Assembly (NCBI GenBank): GCA_964591455.1
Contig: CAZQDZ010000021.1
Coordinates: 1 to 64,000 of the forward strand
DNA length: 64,000 nucleotides
Direction of reading: 5' to 3'
DNA from: RFSX01 sp964591455
GTDB taxonomy: Bacteria > Bacteroidota > Bacteroidia > Chitinophagales > Saprospiraceae
Shown here: in pieces, positions 57,001 to 64,000 of the stretch
How the letters are laid out: each line of letters opens with the position of its first letter
Numbering within the stretch: position 1 is the stretch's first letter
Position numbers and translations under genes: made by a program
The notes under the pieces: generated by a model
Database searches by the model: none
What the model was told of the DNA's origin: nothing
Seen by the model: the letters and a program-made list of their open reading frames with translations, nothing else

Positions 57001-59775
57001 GAGCAAATTTCAGCCTACAGAGACTCTTTCTTCACACAACTGACCGACAAAGAAAATGAATTAAGGGCTGACCTTAAGAAAGCACTTGAAGAAAAGAATA
57101 GAGTTGTTATCGAACATAAAGATGAAATGTTCACAAAGGAAAATGACTATAGAGAAACTCTAAATCAGCTTAGAAAAGAAGCAAAAAATCAATATGAAGA
57201 ACTCAGGGCTGCAAAAGAGAAAACAATTCTAGAATTACAGGCTGACATTCTAAAACTAAAGGAACAAGTCTCTAAAGAAAACTATGAAAAATTAAAATCA
57301 GTTTCCAAACTACATACCTTAATAGAAAAAGAAAGATTAGAAAAGAAGAATGAGTTCACCCTGTTGCAAGCACAAAACGAAAGGGAGGTAGACGAGCTTG
57401 TTAATTCAAACAACAGATTGATGTTAGACATTTCTGATCTGAAGCAAACTTTACTAGCAAAGATAAACGAAGGAGAGTATGCTGAGCAAGTTGTAGATAC
57501 AATGAATGAGGAGTTAGATGTACTTAAAAAGCTATACCAACTTAAGGAACAAGAAATACACGAGATAAGGAAATCACTCAGCTTTAAATTAGGTTGGACT
57601 ATTACTGCGCCAGCAAGAATCGTCTACAATGTGGCGACAGGTGCTAAAAAGACCAAAGAAAGGTCAAAACTATTTTTAGAACTTGCGGGTAATGGCATTA
57701 AGAATCCTAAAAAGATGCTTAAGTCTCTTAATAGGGAAAACATAAGTACGCTTAAAAAAGCACTTAGCTCTGAGTCTCCTGAACTCATTGTCCGAAATTA
57801 CAAACACCACTTATCTGGGGAAAATAGCTCTAAGAACGAAATTGCAGATGAAAAAATAGTTATAGAAGAAGCTAAACAGATTCCCCAAAAAAAAAATGAC
57901 CACACAAAGAATATACTTTTCATAAGTCCTAATCTACCTGACTTTGATGAATCAGCTGGAGGAAAAAGAGCTTGGTACATGCTTAAGCTACTCCAAGAAG
58001 AATATCAGGTCTACGCCTACACTAAAGGACAAAAACTAGATCACCATAGAATAAAATTAGAGCAGGAAGGAATCATCATAATTGATACACATAACTTTCA
58101 TGCAATCAAGAGAAGTATCCCTAGCTTCAATACGATAATCTTCGGCTGGTATTATACACTTAATGAATCTGGTAAAATCTTAGAATACTATCCTGACGCC
58201 AAGGTCATTGTAGATACAGTGGATATCCATTGGATTAGAGAGGAGCGATCTATTGGCAATTGGGATGGGATAGACAGAAATAAATGGCAAGCTAACAAAC
58301 TCAAGGAGATAGCTGTCTACAAAAAAGCTGACAGTATTTGGGTCGTATCAGAAACCGATGCCGATGCGGTTAGAAAAGAAATTCCTGACGCTGACCTCGC
58401 CATAGTTTCGATAATAGAAAATATCAAAAAAAATCGGTATTTAGATCCGGAAACCAACAATATACTTTTCTTAGGTGGATACAGACACTACCCTAATATT
58501 ACGGCAGCAACTTCGCTTGCCAAAGAAATATTTCCAAAAGTTAAAGCTGCCATTCCAAACGCAACCTTAACAATTGCAGGTTCTAATGCACCAGAGGAGA
58601 TTAAAGAATTAGGAAATATCCAAGGAGTAAACTTTAAGGGATTTATTAATGATGAAGATATTCCTGCGTTATACTCAGAATCATTTATAGCCGTCGTTCC
58701 GTTAAAAGCAGGCGCAGGCGTCAAGGGCAAAATCTGTGAAGCGATTTCATATGCGCTGCCTGTTGTTACAAATGCTATTGGAAATGAAGGCATAAATCTA
58801 GAGCATAACGAAGAAGCTTTTATCACTGAGAGTACAGAACAAATGGCATCCCACATAATTTCAGCAATGAAGAGAGAAGTCAATCTAGCAGCAATGACAA
58901 AGAAAGCACAGGAGAAGTTTCTTGATCTTGTAGGGCCTGAAGTAAATAAGGCAAGAATGATGAACTCGCTAGTCAAGCAAGTCTCGATATGTATCGTCAC
59001 CTACAATAAATTGGAATTACTTCAGAAATGCATCTCCTCGATTCATGGAAATACAAACTATCCTAATTATAAAATACTCGTCCATTCTAATGGCTGTACA
59101 GATGGCACTAAAGAATTTCTGACTGCAGCTGCCAGTGCCGATAGCAGAATTATTCCTATACTTTCAGAATCAAATGATGTCTTTGTCTTACCAAATAATG
59201 GCATGATGAATATGTATTCTGGCAACGATGTAGTCCTACTAAACAATGATGTAGAGGTTACACAAAATTGGTTAACAGCACTAGTAGATACGGCTTACTC
59301 TGACAAAAACATAGGTGTTGTCGGTTCTAAGATTCTGTTTCCAGATGGCAAACTCCAAGAATTTGGAGGTGTGCTCTATTCAGATGGGACTGGTAAGAAT
59401 ATAGGTAAATGGGAAGATCCAGACCAGGACATTTATAAGACTACCAAACGAGCCTCTTTCGTTTCTGGATGTAGCTTTTATATCAAAAGATCTACAATTT
59501 CTAAAATTGGTGTTTTTGATGAAAGATTCCATCCTTGTTATTGTGAAGATGCTGATTACTGCTATACAGCATGGGAAAACAATCTTGAAGTCGTTGTAGA
59601 ACCTGCTAGTATTATTTTTCACTTTGAGGGTGCTACTTCAGGCACGGACACTTCTTCTGGCTTCAAAAAATATCAGACAATCAATATGGAAAAATTCCAT
59701 AAAAAGCACGGTAGTAAGGTTGATGAAGTCAATGAAAAAGTAGCTCGACTTAATGACGAGTTAATAACAGTTTGA
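54088..59775 (+). CDS. Giant sulfotransferase-coiled coil-GT4-GT2 fusion
   Basis: A 1895-residue cytosolic protein, clear ATG start. Residues 1-about 290 are a sulfotransferase-like P-loop domain, with GMHRSGTSS at 11-19 (PAPS 5' phosphate loop) and VFSYRNPDEIALSLAKRN (3' phosphate site). About 300-420 is a beta-rich module. About 440-1160 is a long charged coiled coil whose core (552-1027) is built of 40-residue repeats. SLSFKLGWTITAPAR follows near 1163. About 1275-1625 is a GT4 (GT-B) domain (LFISPNLPDFDESAGGKRAW, GAGVKGKICEAISYALPVV). From about 1632 to 1885 lies a GT2 domain (SICIVTYNK, LLNNDVEV, CYCEDADYCYTAW). It is expected to polymerise and perhaps sulfate the glycan exported by the adjacent ABC system. 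Confidence 0.85.
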   Translation: MSKKVCILVLGMHRSGTSSLAGSLDKLGISFGQNISAPSFDNPKGYFENNTIQDLNDRVLKEFKIEWDYPGFLPTNWHNLPKIKAYDAEASEIIKDEFGKTALIAIKDPRICYLLPFWKRVLKKTGYTTKCVFSYRNPDEIALSLAKRNNFSINKGQVLSATHLLSAEQHSRDLLRTVVKFGNLIQNPTKEIKKTNKILKLGFTDKEITEAGISKAIDKKLKHHNRSKKYSNKHYPSYMQDHEKLWSKVLKSTSSFKDLKAFDKVREEHQYYTDIFYDGIIGATKNSFKISIDTGKGFNEKQTIKKLITDNINTWQNEEISRFEDIKSIKLTPANTLCAINLKYLGVVGARKNDYTISSNAYYNSDDQYYFDTAYPEILIEFKKPKQISKLPITIEYLSLGKEVTNLIQNVDFQRIIDSKDLDIQNFEDILKDRDHYLNLKDNEISELTHTVLEYEKIKDTYEERYQNTITAHNEELDNLKEALDAERNRFALEHKEKIEATNLLKDNIDSLKDQKNAEANQLRELLENEQKDKLVSLEKLKEYFNNLLKEKENELTAQKLQLAASIDDEKNDKIGQLESLRSQFGNLLQEKDQEIKQLQKEIHLSIENERNDKSQKMELIRSAHIDDLSKKDNEWKEKMEQMRVILEQKDNEIKSMVDQLRVAVDNEKNDKYHQLDALKIQQKEKLEDKDKELKALAEQLRIAVDSEKSDKVEQLESLRAHFSEILLQKDQEIKQLHQEVRVSVDNEKNDKTEKIEALRSNHQEKISEKDNEIKALTEQLRTVVDSEKGDKVEQLESLRGHYSELLLQKDQEIKQLHEEIRVSVDNEKNDKIQKLEILRTSHQEKISEKDNEIKALSEQLRVSLDSEKGDKLSQLEGLRAHFSELLLQKDQEIKQLNEQLRVSLDNEKTDKNAQLGSLRDALTKEKITSENELNAVIANYREQLIAKENELNEIRFKLLDDLNREKTEKVEQISAYRDSFFTQLTDKENELRADLKKALEEKNRVVIEHKDEMFTKENDYRETLNQLRKEAKNQYEELRAAKEKTILELQADILKLKEQVSKENYEKLKSVSKLHTLIEKERLEKKNEFTLLQAQNEREVDELVNSNNRLMLDISDLKQTLLAKINEGEYAEQVVDTMNEELDVLKKLYQLKEQEIHEIRKSLSFKLGWTITAPARIVYNVATGAKKTKERSKLFLELAGNGIKNPKKMLKSLNRENISTLKKALSSESPELIVRNYKHHLSGENSSKNEIADEKIVIEEAKQIPQKKNDHTKNILFISPNLPDFDESAGGKRAWYMLKLLQEEYQVYAYTKGQKLDHHRIKLEQEGIIIIDTHNFHAIKRSIPSFNTIIFGWYYTLNESGKILEYYPDAKVIVDTVDIHWIREERSIGNWDGIDRNKWQANKLKEIAVYKKADSIWVVSETDADAVRKEIPDADLAIVSIIENIKKNRYLDPETNNILFLGGYRHYPNITAATSLAKEIFPKVKAAIPNATLTIAGSNAPEEIKELGNIQGVNFKGFINDEDIPALYSESFIAVVPLKAGAGVKGKICEAISYALPVVTNAIGNEGINLEHNEEAFITESTEQMASHIISAMKREVNLAAMTKKAQEKFLDLVGPEVNKARMMNSLVKQVSICIVTYNKLELLQKCISSIHGNTNYPNYKILVHSNGCTDGTKEFLTAAASADSRIIPILSESNDVFVLPNNGMMNMYSGNDVVLLNNDVEVTQNWLTALVDTAYSDKNIGVVGSKILFPDGKLQEFGGVLYSDGTGKNIGKWEDPDQDIYKTTKRASFVSGCSFYIKRSTISKIGVFDERFHPCYCEDADYCYTAWENNLEVVVEPASIIFHFEGATSGTDTSSGFKKYQTINMEKFHKKHGSKVDEVNEKVARLNDELITV
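55741..57168 (+). repeat. 120-bp coding repeat array (40-residue coiled-coil units)
   Basis: Unit starts at residues 552, 592, 632, 650, 690, 730, 770, 810, 850, 890, 948 and 988 are marked by K-[DE]-[NQ]-E-[IL]. An 18-residue interruption follows 632 and another unit-breaking insertion follows 890. Units 730/810 and 770/850 are the closest pairs, so the order is an 80-residue two-unit pattern (KDQEIKQL type alternating with KDNEIKAL type). This indicates growth by duplication of 240 bp. Confidence 0.8.
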
Positions 59776-59784
59776 AACTAAGTT

Positions 59785-61806
59785 ATGTACCACGTACCGA
59801 TATATTGGAATAAAGATAGGTCTAAGAAAAAGAAAGATTCAAAGGATGAGTCTACTGAGAAAAAGGGGGCTACTGACAACGAAGCAGTCAAAACTTTGAC
59901 GAATAAATTAGACCCTCATGATAGACTTAAATCAATCAATAGAAGAAAAGAACACAATATCTTATTCATCTCCCCTAATCTACCAGAGTTTGATGAATCA
60001 GCTGGAGGTAAAAGAGCTTGGCACATGCTCAAATTACTTCAAGAAGAATACAATGTATACGCCTATGCCCCAGGTTCTAGGAAGTCCCATCATAAAAAGA
60101 AATTAGAAGATGATGGTGTTATTGTTTTTGACCACCATGATTATGAAAGAATAAAAAGAGAGGTGCCCGGATTTCATACCATCATCTATGCCTGGTATTA
60201 CACTTATTATGATTGTGAAGGATTTAGAAATCTTTACCCTGACGCCTTAATTATTGTCGATACTGTAGACATCCATTGGGTAAGAGAAGAAAGGTCATTA
60301 GGTAATTGGGATGGCATCAATAAAGAAAAGTGGGAACGCAATAAGCTCAGTGAAATGCATGTCTATGAGAATGCCGATATTATATGGACTGTGTCTGATA
60401 CTGATACGGCAGCCATCCATAAAGAAATACCTACAGCAGACATAAGGGTTGTCTCTATCATAGAAGATTTAAAAAAACACACCTATGTCGACCCCGAAAC
60501 TAAAAACATCTTGTTTCTAGGTGGCTACAGACATTACCCTAATATAAATGCTGCCCAAATTCTGGCTGAAGAAATCATGCCATTGATTGTAAAAAAGGAA
60601 CCAAAAGCTAAGCTACTGCTAGCAGGTTCGGGTGCACCAGACGACATTATCGCTTTAGGGAAATCACCTCATGTGGAGTACTTAGGATTTATAGAAGATG
60701 AGGATATTGCTGCCTTATATGGGAGAGCAGCTTTGACTATAGTTCCGTTAATTTCTGGAGCAGGCGTAAAAGGAAAGATATGTGAAGCCATTTCTTATAG
60801 AGTCCCTGTTATTACCAACAAGATTGGAAATGAAGGCATTAATCTGAAAAATAAAGTAGATGCATTCATCACTGAAAAGCCTACGCAGATGGCCAAGTAT
60901 GCTCTAAGTATACTTAGCGGTAAGTATGATCTACCTGGTATGACTACCAAGGCACAAGCCAAGCTCCTAAATCTTGTCGGTCCTGAAGTGAATAAGCAGA
61001 ACATGGTTCATTCCATCCATAGACCAGTTTCTATTTGTATAGTAACCTACAACAAGGTGGACCTCCTTGAAAAATGCATAGAATCTATTTTAGACAACAC
61101 TGACTACCCTGACTATGAGGTTTTAGTCCATTCTAATGGTTGTGAGGATGGGACTAAAGAATACCTTGAGGCCTTAGCAAAAAAAGATCCTCGCATCATT
61201 CCCATTTTATCTGATGATAACGATGTATTCGTCAAGCCCAATAATTGGATGATGGAAAGATCTGTGATAAATGATATTGTCTTACTCAATAATGACACTA
61301 CCGTTACAAAAGGGTGGCTCACAGCTCTAAAGGATGCTGCTTATGCAAGTCCTACAATAGGCATCGCCGGTTCTAAGATCTTATACCCTGATGGTAAACT
61401 GCAAGAATTCGGAGGTGAGTTATACAGTGAAGGTGGTGGTAGGAACATAGGAAAATGGGAGGACCCTAACGAGGACCAGTACAATATCTTAAAAAGAGCA
61501 GCCTTTGTTTCAGGTTGTAGTTTCTTCATCAAGAGATCTACAATAGATAAAGTAGGTGTCTTTGATCTACAGTTCCACCCATGTTACTGCGAAGACGCTG
61601 ATTACTGCTATAATGCCTGGAGGAATGAACTAGAAACCGTCGTTACGCCAAAGAGCATCATATATCATTTTGAAGGTGCTACCTCAGGTACTGATACTAG
61701 TTCAGGTTTTAAACGTTTTCAGGATATCAATATGAAAAAGTTTCACAAGAAACACGGTAAACATATAGACAAGATCAATGAGAAGGTTTCCGTTCTTAAT
61801 GGCTAG
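59785..61806 (+). CDS. GT4-GT2 bifunctional glycosyltransferase
   Basis: 673 residues. About 57-405 is a GT4 domain (LFISPNLPEFDESAGGKRAW, GNWDGINKEKW, ILFLGGYRHYPNINA, GAGVKGKICEAISYRVPV). About 413-670 is a GT2 domain (SICIVTYNKVDLL, LLNNDTTV, CYCEDADYCYNAW, FEGATSGTDTSSGF). It is closely related over its whole length to residues about 1275-1895 of the preceding giant protein, so the two arose by tandem duplication. The N-terminal 55 residues are basic and have no sulfotransferase or coiled coil. The gap to the preceding stop is 9 bp. It probably adds two sugars in alternation or polymerises a disaccharide unit. Confidence 0.88.
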   Translation: MYHVPIYWNKDRSKKKKDSKDESTEKKGATDNEAVKTLTNKLDPHDRLKSINRRKEHNILFISPNLPEFDESAGGKRAWHMLKLLQEEYNVYAYAPGSRKSHHKKKLEDDGVIVFDHHDYERIKREVPGFHTIIYAWYYTYYDCEGFRNLYPDALIIVDTVDIHWVREERSLGNWDGINKEKWERNKLSEMHVYENADIIWTVSDTDTAAIHKEIPTADIRVVSIIEDLKKHTYVDPETKNILFLGGYRHYPNINAAQILAEEIMPLIVKKEPKAKLLLAGSGAPDDIIALGKSPHVEYLGFIEDEDIAALYGRAALTIVPLISGAGVKGKICEAISYRVPVITNKIGNEGINLKNKVDAFITEKPTQMAKYALSILSGKYDLPGMTTKAQAKLLNLVGPEVNKQNMVHSIHRPVSICIVTYNKVDLLEKCIESILDNTDYPDYEVLVHSNGCEDGTKEYLEALAKKDPRIIPILSDDNDVFVKPNNWMMERSVINDIVLLNNDTTVTKGWLTALKDAAYASPTIGIAGSKILYPDGKLQEFGGELYSEGGGRNIGKWEDPNEDQYNILKRAAFVSGCSFFIKRSTIDKVGVFDLQFHPCYCEDADYCYNAWRNELETVVTPKSIIYHFEGATSGTDTSSGFKRFQDINMKKFHKKHGKHIDKINEKVSVLNG

Positions 61807-61811
61807 GGTCA

Positions 61812-62927
61812 ATGAAGCGATTCAAATCCATAGCTATACTTCTTTTAGTTTTAGAAGTGTGCAGTTATTTGGCTCTTATCATTATATCTAAGGTGCCTAG
61901 TCTTAACTTAGTCTATTCCGATAAGACAACTTTACCTATTTCAAAATACTTACAAGAACGTGAACCTGTAACCGGATGGCCATCAAAATCAGTGTTGGCA
62001 TCCCGTCATTATTCAAAAAATGGCAGTCGGCCAAATCCTTATTTGGTTACTAAATCCACTCCGAAAATTATAGTATTCGGAGATTCCTTTGCTAGAGGCG
62101 CTGAAGTCTCTGATAGTATGTGCTGGAGCAACCTCATAATAAAAGAAACTGGATTAAACATTGTCAACTATGGCGTTAATGGTTATGGTACAGACCAAGC
62201 ACTATTGAGATCAAAATCTAAAGCAGATAGTTCTGATATTCTCTTGGTGGTTATGACTCCGGACAACATCATGCGAAATGTAAATTCATTTAGAAATCTT
62301 ATCAGTCCTCAAATGTCTTACATAGGATTGAAACCTCGATATGAATTTGATAGAAATGGTCATATAGCACTAAAGCCTCTACCTGGAACAGAGGTTGAAC
62401 ACATAGAAGAAATCTTAAAGAATCCAATGACATTAGGTCGGTCTGAGTACTTTACTTCAAGTGAAGGTCCTCAAAGGATTCGTTTCCCTTTTACTTTCAG
62501 TTTTGCAAAAGTTTTCAATCATTATCACATAAGAGCTAAGCTTAGCGGGAGCAGCTTTTATCAAAGATATTTTGATGTAAATCATCCCTCAAATGCACTG
62601 AACATCACCACACAGATACTATTAGAATTCCAACGTGTACATCAAGACAAAAAAATACTTTATCTTTTCTTTCCTCAGGTTCAAGACTTTTCTAATTATT
62701 TCGAAAATAAAAAGTGGACCTACCAAGAACTCATTAATTCCTTGAAGAAAGAATCACCTGATAGTGCTGTCATAAATCTTGGCCCAAGTTTTATAGATCA
62801 AGAGAATTTTGAAAATGAATTAGATTCCTACTTTGCTCCCCAAAAGCATTATAGTGAGAGAGGCAATATCCTTGTAAGTCAGGTTGTTCATGAAAATTTA
62901 TCCCAATTAAATTGGTTGACACAGTAA
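61812..62927 (+). CDS. SGNH-hydrolase-like membrane-anchored protein
   Basis: 371 residues. A single N-terminal membrane segment (IAILLLVLEVCSYLALIIIS) is followed by a periplasmic SGNH/GDSL-like domain. GDSF contains the nucleophile Ser92, then NYGVNGYGTDQALL (Gly and Asn blocks), and a late DSYFAPQKHYSERG carries the Asp...His pair. Such proteins act as O-acetyl transferases or esterases on polysaccharides (AlgX/AlgJ-like by analogy). It starts 5 bp after the GT gene and lies 1 bp before the carbamoyltransferase, so it belongs to the same operon. The reaction direction is unknown. Confidence 0.8.
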   Translation: MKRFKSIAILLLVLEVCSYLALIIISKVPSLNLVYSDKTTLPISKYLQEREPVTGWPSKSVLASRHYSKNGSRPNPYLVTKSTPKIIVFGDSFARGAEVSDSMCWSNLIIKETGLNIVNYGVNGYGTDQALLRSKSKADSSDILLVVMTPDNIMRNVNSFRNLISPQMSYIGLKPRYEFDRNGHIALKPLPGTEVEHIEEILKNPMTLGRSEYFTSSEGPQRIRFPFTFSFAKVFNHYHIRAKLSGSSFYQRYFDVNHPSNALNITTQILLEFQRVHQDKKILYLFFPQVQDFSNYFENKKWTYQELINSLKKESPDSAVINLGPSFIDQENFENELDSYFAPQKHYSERGNILVSQVVHENLSQLNWLTQ

Positions 62928-62928
62928 T

Positions 62929-64000
62929 ATGAAAATATTAGGCATTGCTGCATATTACCATGATTCTTCTGCTACCATAATCATTGATGGAGAGATAATA
63001 GCCGCTGCACAAGAAGAACGATTTACAAGAATTAAAAATGACCCTTCATTTCCAATCAATGCAATAAAATATTGCTTGGATGAAGCAGGTTTAACCATAG
63101 AAGATTTAGATGCTGTCAGTTATTTCGAAAAACCACTTCTGAAGTTTGAAAGAATACTATATAGTTTCTTATCAGAAGCGCCTAGAGGTTTTAGAGCATT
63201 TATCAGGTCTATGCCTATCTGGATTAAGGAAAAACTGATGATCAGAAGTCTGCTAAAGTCTGAACTCAAAAAAGTGCAAGACTTTGACAAGAAGAAATTA
63301 AAGCTACTCTTTCCTTCTCATCATTTATCGCATGCAGCTAGTGCCTTCTACCCTTCTGGATATGACAATGCGGCCATACTTACAATAGACGGTGTAGGAG
63401 AATGGAATACGACAGGAATCTTTTATGGGAACGGGCATAAAATTCAAGAGTTATATTCTATAGATTTTCCACATTCAATCGGACTATTGTACTCCGCATT
63501 CACCTTTTTTCTAGGCTTCAGAGTAAATTCAGGAGAATACAAAATGATGGGACTTGCTCCATACGGAGACAAGGAGAGTGTGCAGAGTCATGCATATATT
63601 GAAAAGATCAAATCGAAAATCCTTTCTGACTATCCTGAGAAATTATTTGAATTAAATTTAGACTACTTCGAATTTACTAGAGGTAGCAATATGATAGCGA
63701 TTGATAAATGGGAAAGCCTATTTCAATTAGAAAAAAGAGCCGCTTCAGACAAGTTAGAACAAGTGCACTGCGATCTTGCCTATGCCATACAAAATGTTAC
63801 GGAGGAATTAATAACTAGACTTGCAGAAAAAGCCTTATCTATAACTCAAGCCACTAAGCTCTGTATGGCAGGTGGTGTAGCCCTTAATTGTGTTGCAAAT
63901 GGAAAAGTACTCAACGTAGAAAGCCTTGAGGGTTTATTTGTACAACCAGCCGCTGGGGATTCTGGAGGTTCTCTAGGCGCAGCTTTAGCTGCTCATTATA
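62929..64000 (+). CDS. Carbamoyltransferase (NodU/CmcH/TobZ family), cut by the window end
   Basis: The first 357 residues are present, and the frame is open at 64000. The N-terminus MKILGIAAYYHDSSATIIIDG and the EERFTRIKNDPSFPINAI segment are family hallmarks. The Kae1-like metal site H131-H132-x-x-H135 lies in FPSHHLSHAASAFY, and LTIDGVGEWNTTGIFYG and GEYKMMGLAPYG follow. Enzymes of this family move a carbamoyl group from carbamoyl phosphate, via carbamoyl-AMP, to a sugar hydroxyl. Here it would decorate the surface glycan. It starts 1 bp after the previous stop (TAATATG). Confidence 0.93.
   Translation, partial: MKILGIAAYYHDSSATIIIDGEIIAAAQEERFTRIKNDPSFPINAIKYCLDEAGLTIEDLDAVSYFEKPLLKFERILYSFLSEAPRGFRAFIRSMPIWIKEKLMIRSLLKSELKKVQDFDKKKLKLLFPSHHLSHAASAFYPSGYDNAAILTIDGVGEWNTTGIFYGNGHKIQELYSIDFPHSIGLLYSAFTFFLGFRVNSGEYKMMGLAPYGDKESVQSHAYIEKIKSKILSDYPEKLFELNLDYFEFTRGSNMIAIDKWESLFQLEKRAASDKLEQVHCDLAYAIQNVTEELITRLAEKALSITQATKLCMAGGVALNCVANGKVLNVESLEGLFVQPAAGDSGGSLGAALAAHY

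Noticed and set aside
55741..57168. Repeated sequence considered as CRISPR or non-coding satellite
   Set aside because: The period is 120 bp, diverged and strictly in frame. It encodes coiled-coil repeats, with no spacers between identical repeats.

Overview
The window is AT-rich DNA from a member of the Bacteroidota, most likely a marine or sludge-type Saprospiria-like or Cytophagia-like bacterium (inference). The evidence is five secreted proteins with C-terminal type IX secretion (T9SS) sorting domains, the T9SS gene porT next to ubiE, the rpmB-rpmG-DUF4295-ftsY cluster typical of the phylum, a bacillithiol gene (bshC), and promoters of the form TTTG-N19-TAnnTTTG. No tRNA, rRNA, CRISPR array, insertion sequence or prophage was seen.

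Positions 1-46250 are mostly chromosomal housekeeping genes interleaved with surface-protein genes. In order they are: a decayed gene end; two lipoprotein genes (SnoaL-like and glycoside-hydrolase-like); a large FG-GAP/ASPIC T9SS protein; small conserved unknowns; a beta-barrel protein; L28, L33, DUF4295 and FtsY; cytochrome c maturation CcmE-CcmF followed by a DUF2520 protein, a small unknown and an LpxL-like acyltransferase; PurB and PurM; BshC; AccD; HemE; DapB; a BNR-repeat T9SS protein; a TPR protein; GyrA; UbiE-PorT; ACP phosphodiesterase; a PQQ-dehydrogenase/diheme cytochrome T9SS fusion; YchF; another FG-GAP T9SS protein; PdhB; Mpl; a small lipoprotein and MnmD; a dicarboxylate symporter; and a second BNR T9SS protein.

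Positions 46243-64000 form a cell-surface polysaccharide locus. The minus-strand half holds a dolichyl-phosphate-mannose-synthase-like GT2 and two large membrane proteins that look like the halves of one GT-C-type protein. The plus-strand half holds a GT2, GDP-L-fucose synthase, an ABC-2 polysaccharide exporter (permease plus a short ATPase), a 1895-residue fusion (sulfotransferase-like domain, about 700 residues of coiled coil built on a 40-residue repeat, GT4, GT2), a 673-residue GT4-GT2 paralog, an SGNH-hydrolase-like membrane protein and a carbamoyltransferase cut by the window end. Together these would make, modify (sulfate, carbamoyl, possibly acyl) and export a fucose-containing glycan. 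In a T9SS organism this could be the A-LPS-type anchor for the sorted proteins, but that link is inference.

The most unusual element is the 1895-residue fusion. It resembles a single-chain version of the capping-enzyme, coiled-coil-ruler and polymerase arrangement known from ABC-transporter-dependent O-antigens. Two intergenic regions (16120-16210 and 19530-19650) have base-pairing patterns suggesting unannotated structured RNAs.
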